Positions 32,304 to 44,183 of a stretch of 64,000 nucleotides of DNA are shown here, one piece after another. Location: the NCBI GenBank assembly GCA_028622995.1, contig JAJQJQ010000032.1, positions 2,232,001 through 2,296,000 of the forward strand. Reading direction: 5' to 3'. The stretch is from Panagrolaimus kolymaensis. Lineage: Eukaryota; Nematoda; Chromadorea; Rhabditida; Panagrolaimidae. The stretch's first letter is position 1; the number at the start of each line of letters is the position of its first letter. The notes below the pieces were generated by a model. That model searched no databases and had not been told where the DNA came from. It saw only the letters and a list, made by a program, of their open reading frames with translations. The translations under genes and the position numbers were made by a program.

Positions 32304-35300
32304 ATGTTTTTAAAATTTTGTATATTTATGTTTTTGCCAATCGTTTCCATGGTTAAAATTATTTGTGGAATAAATGAAACCGTGATTCTCAACACAGATG
32401 AATTAATATTTTTTGAATCAATAAATTTTCCACAAACTATGACTCGGAATTGTGAAATTAAATTTATTTTGAACGATTTTTATGCTTTAAACGTAGGTGT
32501 CGGGGAAGCTAACAATAAATAAAAAATATATATTTGGCTTTTTAGAATGTGAAATGGATTTTATCAATATCAAATAATAATTTATATTCAGCCACAATTA
32601 CTTACAAAGACGAAGATAATGAGTAAGTTGTTATTTCTTTATTACGAGCAAAAACTTTTGTTAGGAAAGTTTAATCGATTCTACAATACGTGTTGATAAT
32701 GTTTTTTACCGAGTTTATTTTTTTCAGAACTCAAACAATTTATTACACTAACGAACCAAATCAAAGTGAATTTCTGAAGCCATTATATTTTGAAATAAAC
32801 AATACTCGGGAATTAACTTTTTCTGTAAACTTTGATTCAACCCAAACTTATAATGCCTTTCAAGGCCATATTTTAATTGATGATTGGGGAGCCAATGAAT
32901 GTCCATTAGAATCTATAAGCGGAATAAATCCTTTTCAATTTAATGATGAAACTCAAATATTGTATCTAAATTCAAGAAAAAAATTAAAATGTTTATGGAA
33001 GTTTAGCGCTCCAAAAGGATACTTTTTTAAATTTGTTCCAAATTATTTTTTATTTACCAATGAAATAAATGGAAGTTTAAATTTTTGGGAATTTAATATT
33101 AGTCCGATGGTAAAAATAACGTAAGTTAAGAAACAAATCGATAATTTACGAAAAACGAGGATTTTTAGTTTTTTGAATTATTTTTATGGAGAAACTCAGC
33201 CTTTCTACATTTTCAAAACTCAAAAACTTAAAATTGATTTTGTAATTTATAATCAAACTTCTTCAACCGATATTTTTTCATTTGCTAGCGAAGATTTTTA
33301 TTTTGATGGATATCTTTCTATTATAAAAGCAGACCCCATCGAACAAAGTATGGGATAACCAAAACTCATTTTTTCACAAAAAAACTTAAAAAACCAAAAA
33401 ATTGGGAAAAGTTTGAATTTCACTAAACTCTTTTTTTTTGCAGTCGAAGCATGCTCTGTCACAAAAATAAACAAGAACACAGTAATTTGGACGAATATTA
33501 AAAATAATTCAAACGGAGGAGGAGGATATTCCAATAATGCATTTTGTTGGTATAATTTTACTTTGCCATGGAATAATCAAATAATAGTAAAGCCAATAAA
33601 ATATTTTTTGGAGGATGGCGTAGATCAAATTTGGTTTTATGATGATAATGAAAAGCATTTATTTGATTATATAACCATTTCGGATAATATGACTTTACAA
33701 TCTTCAAGAAATGGATACGATCTCATTTCTTCATGGCTTTTTAAAACGGATGGAAGTTATCAATCTTATGGATTTGAATTGCATTTTATTGAAAGAGGTC
33801 AGTTAAATTTGAATTGGTGACCTTCACAGGCTTTTAAGCTAAGTTTTTAGAATGCAATTGTGCTCGCTCAAATATTGTTGTTAAATGTGATTTTTACAGT
33901 GGATTAACATATTATTTAATGGATGATGAATTTATAACTTATTGTGGAAATATTCATTGCGTTTTCAATGTTAGTTTTTCTAGAATTTTTTCTGGAAACT
34001 TTCAAGATATCTTAAAAGATAAAATAAAAAAACCCTTTTTTTGGCTTAAAGGCAAGGAATGCTCGGAGAATTAACTTGGGAAAAAATTTAATCTTTTTTT
34101 AATTTTTTCAAACCCTTTCAGGTTACTATAGAAACTGCCATATCATGCCCAACTCGATACATGCTAATAACTTTAAATCCATGGTTTACCCCTATTTTTG
34201 AAGATCTATTTAAAGTTTCATCCAATGGAAATATATTGTTGACTTCAATTCGAAATTTAACAGAATTAAATGATTTTTATACTTTTCAAGCTTTATTTCC
34301 ACCAAACTCAATAAATTTGTTTGAGTTTCAATCTATTCCAAGTTATAAACCAAAAGTTTTTTCTTTTACTATTACAAGTTCAGACAGTAAGCCATTATTT
34401 TTATGTAAAGCTTTTTTTATGCTAATTTTTAGCACCATTTACATATCCACCAATTATTTTAACAAAAGATATGCCATCTTATATTTTGGAAATGGACCCA
34501 ATGTTAATTTATTCTTTCCGAATTATTCAATTAGATTCATCGGTAATTTTGTGCAAATTAAAAGAATCTAATTATTATTACTTTTTAGCTTGAAAATGAT
34601 ACATTGGAAGTTTTTTCAAATCGGATTAAAGCTTCCACAGATTTATATAATATTTTAATTTACGATGGAATTGATTTAACTAATTCAGTTTCAACATCAA
34701 ATATGTCCGTTAATTTTTTACGTGTTTTTATTTTTGATAGTTTAAATTTTTAATTATTTTTAGATTTTTTACAAATGATGAAGTTGCAAAATCTTATGAA
34801 GCAAAGGACAATAAAATAATGATATTTAAATCAAGTTTGGAAGTTTTTGATGGTGGAATCAATGAATTTGTATTATATTTTCGAGCGAAAAATATCCATA
34901 CTTTTAATTGTCGATTTAAAGATACAGTTTTCTCTGCAAATGGAGCAATTCAAAGTGGAAATCGTGTAAGTATGGTTGCAGAGCCAAATCAAAATTGTGA
35001 AATAATAATTTTATATTTACCACCTTCTTCAATTGAAAATCCAAATGCAAATGTGTTTGAAAATTTTTTTACAACTGCCAATGAATCAGCTTTACAAATA
35101 TTTGCTGGAAGTAATAAAAATATTTTATTTGAATTTAAGTGAGTTTTGCAATCGCACTTTTACCTCCTGAAATTTTTATTCCTTGAAACTTAACTTTCTG
35201 AAACTTAAATTTCGTTATGAGACTCATAACTTTATTTTCAGATATTATAAAATTAATTCATTTTTACCTAACTATTAACTTTTTTCCAGCCACACATCTG

Positions 35301-35934
35301 CCAAACTTTGGAAAAACATTAACATCAACTCTCTGATTTATAGCATCATAATTCCCCCAAATTCATCTCTCCTAATTTCATTATTTTCATTTAATTCGAT
35401 TGCTTTTATTCCACTTAATTCATTTCCACTAAAATCTCTATGGACAAGTGAATGGTATGGTTCTCACATAATTCAATGGCAAGGCAACACATATCCACCA
35501 CAACCGAGTTATAATTTGGAAAAAAATTTAATTGTCAAATTGAATATGCTTGAATTTAATATGACAAATGCCATATTTCAAGTTATCAAAAAAGATGGAA
35601 CAATTTTATTAAATATTACAGAGTAAGTTTTAAATGGGCAAATCAGGCTTTTTTGCATTGTTTCGAACCAAAGTTGTGTTTGAAAAATTTTGGCTCTTTG
35701 CACAAAAAATTTTATTTTCTTGACCCTTCATGCTTCAAAGTTTTCAAAAATTACAAATAAAATTGTTCTTTCAGCAATGTTAAACCTAACGCTGTCTTCT
35801 GCTTGAACACATCATTCCAATTCAATGTTTTATTCAATTATTACCATGTCGGGTCATTTAATGCTTTGGTTAAAATGGAAATGTTTGAATCAACTCTCGT
35901 AATGCCAAATTATCGAAATACCAACTGTCAATGA
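32304..35934 (+). CDS. Large secreted CUB-like protein (no membrane tail)
   Basis: Twelve exons keep phase: 32304-32492, 32546-32622, 32728-33120, 33169-33347, 33444-33797, 33851-33969, 34122-34386, 34433-34542, 34589-34704, 34764-35138, 35290-35622 and 35775-35934, giving 889 residues. The start is placed at the ATG before the signal peptide (MFLKFCIFMFLPIVSMVKI). Exon content runs parallel to the divergent neighbour; for example ECNCARSNIVVKC matches DCVCPDSIVVVIPC. The CUB-like pattern GYSNNAFCWYNFTLPW is clear in exon 5. Unlike the neighbour it ends CLNTSF...NTNCQ-stop without a Thr-rich stalk or hydrophobic tail, so it should be fully secreted. One donor (34705, GTCCGT) is non-standard but needed for phase; this junction is the weakest part of the model. 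Confidence 0.75.
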
Positions 35935-36003
35935 TAAATAGAAAAATATTTTATGTTTAACTTTTCTTTCTTTAATTTGTAACAATTGCATTCGGTTTTA
36001 TTA

Positions 36004-36120
36004 AATAAAACTCGGGCTAATAAAGGTTTATTTTATTTTGGACGTTTTTCTGAAATAGATGGCGTGTTTCAAGACTTATTTGTCAATGGCTTTCATATTA
36101 CATCTTGCTTAAATGGATAG
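36004..36120 (+). other. Orphan coding fragment resembling a LamG C-terminal segment
   Basis: 39 codons read FYFGRFSEIDGVFQDLFVNG then a cysteine and stop. The pattern (FxGxxxxxDGxFQDLxVNGxxIxxC) recalls the end of laminin G-like domains. It lacks a clear acceptor upstream and lies just past the previous gene. It may be a relic exon or chance. Confidence 0.25.
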
Positions 36121-36561
36121 TAATCAAAGCCATATATGAAATACGACAAAACTGAAAATGAAAAGAAAAAATGGATAAAAACTGTAAAGTTTTTTGATTT
36201 CAAATAAATATGTCTGTAATCATCGCTTAACAATAAGCTTTTTGAAATTTTTTTTTGCAAGCAGGGCTACAAAAAAAAATTGGAGACGGCGACAATGACG
36301 GAAATAAAAGATAAATAAGAAGCTTAAAACACGATAAAAAGAATGCTTTAGAATTTCTATGATTCAATAAGGGATCAACTGTGTTTTAAAGGTGTTGCTG
36401 AAAATGTGACACAAGTTTTCTATTAATGAAACGAAATGTTTAAGTCAAAAAGAAATTTAAGCTTTTCCATTTTTTTAAAGAAATAAAACAAAAATTTTTT
36501 TTAGTCGCTTCATTTTATTGAAAGCTTATGATTTTTTTCTTCAAATATTTGTCATTTAAAA
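36121..36561. other. Intergenic between tandem CUB-like genes
   Basis: AT-rich spacer holding the promoter of the next gene. Nothing specific seen. Confidence 0.35.
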
Positions 36562-38196
36562 ATGTTTCTTTACATTACATTTCTTTTTGCTATGCTAATT
36601 CAAATTTCTATGTCCTTAAATAATTCCTTAATAGAACCATCAGCTGAACCAACAATAAATCCAATTTATATCAAAAATATTACTTTGACTGAAGCAAATC
36701 CCAACTATATGACAATTTTAAGTGAAATCCAAGTTAATACTGCGATTAATGTTTGTACGGATGGTTTTTTATATCTTTTTTATCCAATGATAACTGACAA
36801 TCTTGATAAATATGATGTTTATAATGGAAGTGATAATTTCATAGGAACGTAAGTAATAAAACTCAAGTAAAAATACTAAAAATAAATTTTCATTTTTAGG
36901 CTCGATACTATTCCAACCACCGATGTTTTCATCACATTTGGTCGCACTTCAACCATAGGATGTTTTAGTATATTTAATTCTGGAGACATTACCCAACAAA
37001 ATGTTATTTTATTGGCTCGAAAAGATGTATATGATTGTCATAAAGTTTATACTTTTCCATTAGATTATTGGGATATGGATCAAGATGTTGGAGATTGGTT
37101 AATTCCTGGAATGTGTGAAACAATAATATTAGCTCATCCAATAAAACCAGGACAAAACCTTGAAATTAAATTTGCATCATTCATACCATTTCCAGATACT
37201 TCTGTTGTAGTTAAAACCACCATTAATGATCGATTTTTGTTTAACATAAGGTTAGTAAAACCAGCTAAAATTCATTTTCATACGTTTTAAAAAAATCTTG
37301 CAAAAAATAACGAAAGTTAAAAATATATAGTAGCACCTCGATTTTAGAGGTGGACCTAAACTAAATGTATTTATTTACAAAAGTGTGTCACAGTTAAAAA
37401 AAAATTTATCTTTTTAGTGACAAAAATTTTTGGGGTTGGCTTGATTTTGTAATTTATACTCCTGCAGTGTCATTTCTTATTCCAACAAGTAGTGTAATGG
37501 TTGGAAGCGCTGGAGATGGATTTACTCCGGTTATATATTTAAAACTTGATAGACAACAAGGTCTTCTCGTTTCACCAAGTTATAGTGGAATCAATTCAAA
37601 AATGTATCAACAGCCATTGTATATCCTTACAAATGAATATTATCCAAATCATCAAAATGTTTATATTGAATTTAATGTTAAAAATATAACTGGCGATGAA
37701 GCTGTAAATATTTATAATGATGCCAATAATAAAAATTTTACGTAAGTAACCAAAAATAAAAGTTTTTTAAAGAATTATTTGAGTGAATTCTTAGCGCCAA
37801 AAAAATTTCGAAATCCTAATTTACTAAAAAAATATTATAAAATAATTTTATTTTAGGCTGACAGCATCTGATAATGGAAGAATTTTCCATCTTTATGGTG
37901 CAACTTTCAAAATTTATAATACAGAAAAAAATTACACCACAGATTATTTTTTTATTGAATACACGATTTATTCAAATTTAACTGAAACAGCGACAACTGC
38001 ATTTCTCACGGATGAAACGCAAACAATATCGCCAACATTCCAAGCAACAACTGACTCCTCTTATGCTACAAGTAGATTATCATCGTCATCTTTGTCAACA
38101 ACAAAATTACCACCAACAGCTAGCATTAATTGTGCTTCAAAAAAAGTTTTTTCATCTTTGCTTTTTATTATTTTGCTAATTTTTTTAATTTTATAA
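36562..38196 (+). CDS. Shorter CUB-like protein with Ser/Thr stalk and GPI-type tail
   Basis: Four exons, 36562-36848, 36900-37250, 37418-37741 and 37857-38196, encode 433 residues. A signal peptide (MFLYITFLFAMLIQISMS) leads into domains that align with the last third of the 1,009-residue paralogue: ..NFIG-T/S at the exon 1 end, DxWGWLDFVIY / LWKDFSIY, and LLVSPSYSGINS / ILASPSYSGMVL. A Ser/Thr-rich stalk (about residues 360-410) and a C-terminal hydrophobic stretch (FSSLLFIILLIFLIL) suggest GPI anchoring. It looks like a partial duplicate that took over the tail missing from its upstream neighbour. Confidence 0.8.
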
Positions 38197-38824
38197 ATGC
38201 AATTAGATTTTTATAAAATTTTTATTTTGTTTAAAAAGAAAATAAGTATTTGCTACTAACAAGAAAATGTTATAAAAAAAAGTTGGTTTTTTGTATTAAT
38301 GAGAATTTTATCTCATGCATTTATGTATAAGAAATATATGTATTTAATTTTTTTTTGTAAAAGGCACATTAAGAAACCAGCCAAACTAGGATGAATTATT
38401 TTTTTGTCAATGAACTTTATTAAACCATGCACAATTTTCTACAAGAATAAAACATACAAAAAATATAACAAAATTAGCTTTGGAGAAGTGTAATGAAAGA
38501 TCCAAACAAATTTTTTAAAAGAAATCAAAAAACATTTGAGCTTTAAAAAAGATGGAAGTATATTTTTTTGTTTGTTTGATAGTTTGAAGGGAAAAAATGA
38601 AAGTGAGAAAAAATCGAAAAAGGTATACTAAAAATATTAAATAAAACAGAAAAATAATGAGAACAGAAAATAAAAGAAGATAGGTAAGAAGATCGAAAGT
38701 AATAAAAAATTTTTACACGAATTTAGAAACCTTAAATTTAAAAATCCAAAAAGAGAAGAAAAAATGCAAACAAAAAAGGAATTATTTTGGATTGAGGGGT
38801 TTCTTGGCAGAGTTTCTCACATCT
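38197..38824. other. 3' intergenic region between convergent genes
   Basis: A-rich + strand DNA without coding signal, between the CUB-like cluster and the unknown coiled-coil family. Confidence 0.4.
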
Positions 38825-40617
38825 TTATTTGTTACGGAGAAGACGAGAAGTTCCATTGGGAAAAACTTTTGTGAATTTTGCACGGCTACCATTTTTTTCT
38901 ACCATTAAAACAAAATCGAAATCATTTCCACAATCTGCTGGGATTTGTTGATCTCCAAGAGGTCTGGCATCAATTCGACTGAGTGGATTGCAAGTGAAAT
39001 AGTTGAAGCATTCCATATTTCTTGAAATTGGAACTTTATAATAAAATTCAAATCCATGATTTGTGACGCCATATCCAACAGAGTTACCAATTTGCTTATA
39101 AAGCTTTTGGCGATTTTTAGTGTTTAAAGCTTTAATTTGCTTGTTGAATTTAACTTCCCAATCCCCTTTTGTGGGATTGAAAAATTTATAAACGTTCATG
39201 AATTCATTTTTTTTATCTTCAGGGAAATCTTTAATTGGCATGAGAACTTCAGCAATTGAACAAAGCATGACTAAATATTCTTTTTCATCATTGTTTTGAA
39301 AAAGATCTGCGCATTCTGAATGAGGAATCATCCAAAATGGACGGGAAGGAAGTGGATCTGGAATGAGTTAAAAATGTATAAAAGTTGGTAAACATTTTAT
39401 TCTTGCAGAAAGAATATATAATTAATGTCTGGAGTTTTTATGTTAAAAGTTTTGGGAATGTCTTACTTACCATTATTAGGGTTTTCTTCTGGTGCTGCCG
39501 CTGCTGGAATTCCGAATTGAACTTCTGGTGCCGCTGCTGGAAATTGAAAATGAACATCTAGTGGGGCATTATCCTGTTGAACGTTTGATCGAGCAGCAGC
39601 TTCTTGTTTATTGGATTCAATTGATTCAAGAACATTTGCAAGATTTCTGGAAATAGTTGCAAGAGTTTCTTTAATTTCTGCATTTTCACTTTTAATTTCT
39701 GCTGTTTCTTCTTTAATTCGAAAAGTACAATTCTTTGTAAGAGAAGATATTTGCTCTAAGCGGGCATTACTAGCTTTCTAAAAAAGAATATAATACAATA
39801 TTATTTTTATTTTTATAAAACAATATCTAACAATGGTTTCAAAATCAGCATTTTGGCGGGTTTGAAAGCGATGTTTCGCAAGTCGATAACTCAAATTGAC
39901 GCAATCTTCAGCGACCTAAAAAAATATTTTTATGCTAATAATTCTTTTTATGGTTTTAATCTTTTTACTTCAATAAGCGATTTTAAAAAGAAATTGTTTC
40001 GAAGTAAAGTAGGATCTTTTCCAAAACTATTAATGGTATTATGATGTTCTGTCTTGTTGACGAAGGTATCAACAACAGCCAATAATTCATCATTTTGACT
40101 GACTAAGCCCTAAAAAAACCCCACAATTTTAGAATTCTTAACAAATAAAAAGCATATATCCAGAACTCACCTTCTTAAATTTTTCAGCATAATCGTCAGC
40201 CAACAAAAAAGCTGCATATTCTGCATTTTTCAAAGCCTAAAAGAAAACTTTAATTTTTTTAAATTGTTTGTAAAAATAAGTATTACATTAAAGTTTTTGA
40301 AGTTTCTTGGTTCCCGCTTTAATTCCTCGACGGTTTGAAGGTAAGCTCTCGCCAAAGCACTTTTTTCAATTTCATCGAGTTGTAGACCATCAACTCGGTT
40401 TCGAGTAAGACCATCGGAATGCTAAAAAAAAGATTATAGGTATTTGTTCATAAATTTATTTTTTTGGTGGGCTTTTATTTATGATCGGGAGAAAATTTAA
40501 GTTTTGGTTGTTAAAAATAATGCTTATTAAAAGTGAACTCCAATAAAGTGATTAAAGGGATTTTGCAATTTTAGATTAACAAAAAAAACTTACAGTGAAC
40601 TTATTTCCAGCAGACAT
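38825..40617 (-). CDS. Unrecognised coiled-coil protein, family copy 1
   Basis: Seven exons keep phase: 40617-40594, 40421-40287, 40236-40171, 40109-39969, 39915-39832, 39777-39471 and 39357-38825, giving 429 residues. There is no signal peptide. Exons 2-5 encode helical segments (DEIEKSALARAYLQTVEEL). Exon 6 contains a heptad-like coiled coil (EIKSENAEIKETLATI) and an Ala/Pro/Gln-rich linker. Exon 7 is a conserved domain of about 175 residues with FWMIPHSEC, EVLMPIKDF, GYGVTNHGFEFYYKVPIS and DFDFVLMVEKNG. Copies 2 and 3 at 44184-45076 and 50468-52066 share it, and copy 3 has the same exon lengths for exons 3-5 (66, 141, 84 nt). I know no family with this C-terminal pattern. Probably intracellular; function unknown. 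Confidence 0.8.
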
Positions 40618-41330
40618 GATTGATCAAGCAAAATTAATTTGTAGAGACAAAGCGATCTATAATTTCACGAATTAATTTGTATGGAAGAAAGCTTTTTCGC
40701 GTATATATAAAATAAAAAGACAAGAAAAATGTACAAATTAAAGATGTTTTACTTTTCTAAGTATCCAAGTATCAAAAATCTCTAAGACAAAAAAAGTCAA
40801 AACGGGGGAAATTAAAAAATGAAAGATTGTGCTTTAAGCTGATTGCTTTTATATTAACCAAAAAGAAGGGCTGAGGTCTATCAATCCAAGAAAAACTAAA
40901 AGGCTATAACTTTCCTAATCGATAATTAAATTATGGTTCATTTAGATATATAAAACCAAAGAGTAAAGATTTATTGATTTGTGAATACGTGCAAAAAAAA
41001 TGACTATTTACTGACTCCACAATAAATAAATATAGCAAATAAGACTTATAAATGATAAAACACAAAATACTGTGCAAGGAAAATAACCTAAGGTGAAAAC
41101 TTATTTTTTGTTGACTTCCTTGGCCATCAAAACAACGTCCGTCCTTGCATTATAAACACTTTTTTTGTCACAATAATGGCATTTTGTTAAGAAAGGCAAA
41201 AAAGACGGAACTTTTTTTAGTTGAAGAATTGCTTACATTTTAATTTTTTTTTTGATTCTTTTTTCAACATGAAAAAAAAATCTCTTTAAATATGTGCAAG
41301 AAATATTTTTAAACTAATGTGCTAACATTT
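40618..41330. other. Intergenic upstream of coiled-coil copy 1
   Basis: AT-rich DNA; no convincing ORF. Promoter of copy 1 lies here. Confidence 0.4.
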
Positions 41331-41758
41331 TTTTTTGAATATTTTAATTCTTATTTTTTTTCGTTTGGTTTTAGAAATAATAAAAAGTAGAACTGCGAAT
41401 GTTTTTATTGAGTTTTTTTCAAGAAAATCAAAGTTGATTTAGGAGAGGTCACCATTTGATAGTATTCAAAGAAGGAAAGACTTTGAAGATGAAGTTCATT
41501 GAAGGCACTCGAATTGTAAAAACTATCTTAGCTGCTAAAGATATCATGATTATTGAAAAAGCTGCAAGAACCCTCAATTTGGCCATCACCGAAGAAGATG
41601 AAGATTTGCCTGTGGCAATTTTCGGTGAATTCATAGCGCTTTGTTGCTATTTTTCGACCATTTATATTTTGAGCACTCTTTATTCAAGAACTTATTTTTT
41701 TAATATTGGTACAAAAAATGATTGCATGTATCATAAATTGTGTAATAAAAAAGTTTAG
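41331..41758 (+). repeat. Outlying unit of the diverged repeat family seen at 46.8-50.0 kb
   Basis: It begins with the family's T-rich block TTTTTTGAATATTTTAATTC, followed by TTTGGTTTTAGAAATAATAA. A degraded frame after it starts TANVFIEFF, matching ENVFIEFDQ in the unit at 47.7 kb. A 100-codon open stretch (41456-41758) follows but shows no recognisable domain. I infer a relic of a mobile or duplicated gene rather than an active gene. Confidence 0.45.
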
Positions 41759-42489
41759 TAATACATATATCAAAATTCTTATCAGCGAGTAAATATCAAT
41801 TATTTTTTTAAGCGATTAAATTTGTTTTCACGCATCAAAACTATTTTTTATGAGGATATTAAATTTTATAAATTTTCATACAAAAAACAAAAATAGTTGA
41901 GAGAGAACGAAAACAAAAAATATTTTTAAGTAGTGTTCGTATTTTTATGATAAAAAACAAAATCAACATTGTGAGAAACTTTCCAGCACATGACCACTCC
42001 TTAGCTTGCGTCAATTAAAATTTTTCATTGAAAAAAACAGGCTTTTATCAGTCCAAATAACTGCCATCGGAACGTTTTCTGGTCAAAAAATTGGGTACTA
42101 ACATGTGATCCGAAAGATTATTCATTTTAAATATCGTCTACAAATTAATTGTTTTGAAAGATAGTTAAGCTGGAACTGCTCGAGTATTTATGCCAGCTTT
42201 GATAGCCTCGAATCTCCACTCATTATATGCCTGTGAGGAAGATGTATGGATTTGTGTTTTTACAATACATTGCCTGAATGGCTTAGCAGAATAAGTGTTA
42301 ATCGATGTAGGTCCATGCTATTGGAAAATGCTAATATCTGTTTATTGTTTACAAGCTTTGCGTATGTATAAAAAGAAACTATTTTATGAGAGTTTTCCAG
42401 GCAAAACAAAATACATAATTTTGTGACAAAATAAATATCAAACGTGGACCTTTGTAAAGATTAAAAATTTGTTTATATTCTCAACGTGC
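41759..42489. other. Intergenic, no gene seen
   Basis: AT-rich DNA; no RNA gene or repeat identified. Confidence 0.35.
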
Positions 42490-42690
42490 TTACTTTTTGA
42501 AAATTTCTACAGAAAATAAGTTAACAAAATAACATAATTTTTTATCGGTGAGATGTTGTAAGTATAATTCGGGAGGAGCGTAAATTAATTCCATCCAATG
42601 TTCAATATCCTTTTCATCTGCTAAACCTACATTACCAAAATTTCCAACAAAGTTAAGTAATTCAATTGTTAAATTTATATCCAAAGACAT
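42490..42690 (-). CDS. Possible small protein or first exon, unknown
   Basis: 66 codons with balanced composition (MSLDINLTIELLNFVGNFG, then DEKDIEHWMELIYAPPELYL) stand out from random AT-rich frames. The stop TAA is part of an AAAAAGTAAGC string that also fits a splice donor, so this may be the first exon of a longer gene whose other exons I could not find. No family recognised. Confidence 0.35.
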   Translation of the reverse strand: MSLDINLTIELLNFVGNFGNVGLADEKDIEHWMELIYAPPELYLQHLTDKKLCYFVNLFSVEIFKK

Positions 42691-42853
42691 CGATATATTT
42701 TAAATAACAGAGTTTAAATAAAACTAAAAAATATTTTATGTTTTTTACTACAAGGAAAAAATTTTTACTATACTTTTTAAAAACCATAAAAGATGTTATT
42801 GTATTTTTCAAGCATGTTTATTTTATTTTTTGGGTGTGACTTTTTTTCTTTAA

Positions 42854-43100
42854 AGGGACACTTTCACCTGACTCAAATTTTTGCTTACGACATGTTTTAC
42901 CTCCTAGCGCGAAAGTTCTTTGTCAAGTCCATTTCGAAAAGGTTTGTAAGTCTTTGTCAAGCTTTGGAAAAAATTTCAAAAATTTCACAAAGTTTGACCA
43001 ACGCTTACAAACCTTTTCGAAATGGACTTGACAAAGAACTTTCGCGCTAGGAGGTAAAACATGTCGTAAGCAAAAATTTGAGTCAGGTGAAAGTGTCCCT
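42854..43100. mobile_element. Foldback MITE with TTAA target sites (piggyBac-like)
   Basis: AGGGACACTTTCACCTGACT at the left is mirrored by AGTCAGGTGAAAGTGTCCCT at the right, and the arms pair over about 95 bases with a short AT-rich loop near 42955-43005. TTAA flanks both ends (42850-42853 and 43101-43104), the hallmark of piggyBac transposition. 247 bp, no ORF. Confidence 0.85.
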
Positions 43101-43394
43101 TTAATCACTAAAAATAAGCTTTCCAATGATGCTGCAAAATTAATGTTGCTGATGAGTACAAAATTTTTCATGCCCTATAATTATTGTAGTTATTAAAAAC
43201 AATAGTTTGACGATGAGTAATATTTTTTTTATGCTTTTATAGATAATTATCTATTTAATCTACATATAAATATGAGTAATCTGAACGGGAAAAAAGAACA
43301 AAGGACGAAGTATACCCATGATCATTCCATTTTTTGTACCATCAAGTATCATAGAATGAATGCTTAGAAATAAATAAGGTTGAAAAAAGCATAC

Positions 43395-43667
43395 ATTAAA
43401 ATAATGACAGCAGCCCAAAATGCAAAACACATTGTATAACCAATTTCAGCTCATCTTTGAGCAGCAGAAATGCATCAAAAAGCATTGTGCAAAAAGGAAT
43501 TTTTATATATAATTTTTAATCAGAAAATTGAATAAAATATTGTTGAAACACCTATCGCAAAAAAATTATTTTATATTTTTTGAATTAAGGTTTTTAAAAA
43601 GTAAAACTTAAAAACTTACAGTAAAAGTCGTCAAAGAATAATAAAAACCAATGACATCAAAAAACAT
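43395..43667 (-). pseudogene. srx receptor pseudogene, first two exons only
   Basis: Exon 1 (43667-43620) reads MFFDVIGFYYSLTTFT and ends at GTAAGT. A second segment (to 43395) reads KNSFLHNAF*CISAAQR*AE then MCFAFWAAVIILM and ends at a GTATGC donor. Two in-frame stops break it, and no exons 3-5 follow. It is most like the pseudogene at 52.6-52.9 kb. Confidence 0.65.
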
Positions 43668-44183
43668 TTTGGTTTGCTTTAAAAAAATAAAAAATGTAGC
43701 TGTTGCTAGCTAATAAGAAAAGGTCATGAAAAAAAACTTTCTTTTTTGTATTATTTAGAACTTTTTTTCATGTGTAAAATAAACAAATACACTAATTTTT
43801 ATTTTTTTAAATGCCAAACGAGCCCAAACTTCGGTGAACTATTATTGTTAGTAAAATTTATTGAACAATCGATAAAAACTTGAGCCTTTTGAAAAAATAG
43901 AGGTTTTTTTGTTGTGATTGTTTGAAGGAAAAACAATAATTTGAGAAAAAGAAAAAAAATGTAAAAGGAAAATAAATGAGAGTGCTGGAAGAGCAAAGAT
44001 AATAGCAATAAAAAGTATAAGAAAAAGAAGGGCCGAACATAAGAAAATATTAAAATTTTTATGAATTTGAAAAACCATGGGGGATTTTTATTATTAAAAC
44101 AAAGGCAAAAAAAGTGATAAAGAAAAAGATTTATTTTGCCTAATCGCGGTTCATAGTTTTTAAGCATTGAGTTTTCTCCTCCA
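43668..44183. other. Intergenic, T-rich on the minus strand
   Basis: Long poly-pyrimidine frames (Phe/Leu/Ser-rich) read open by chance. No gene supported. Confidence 0.35.
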
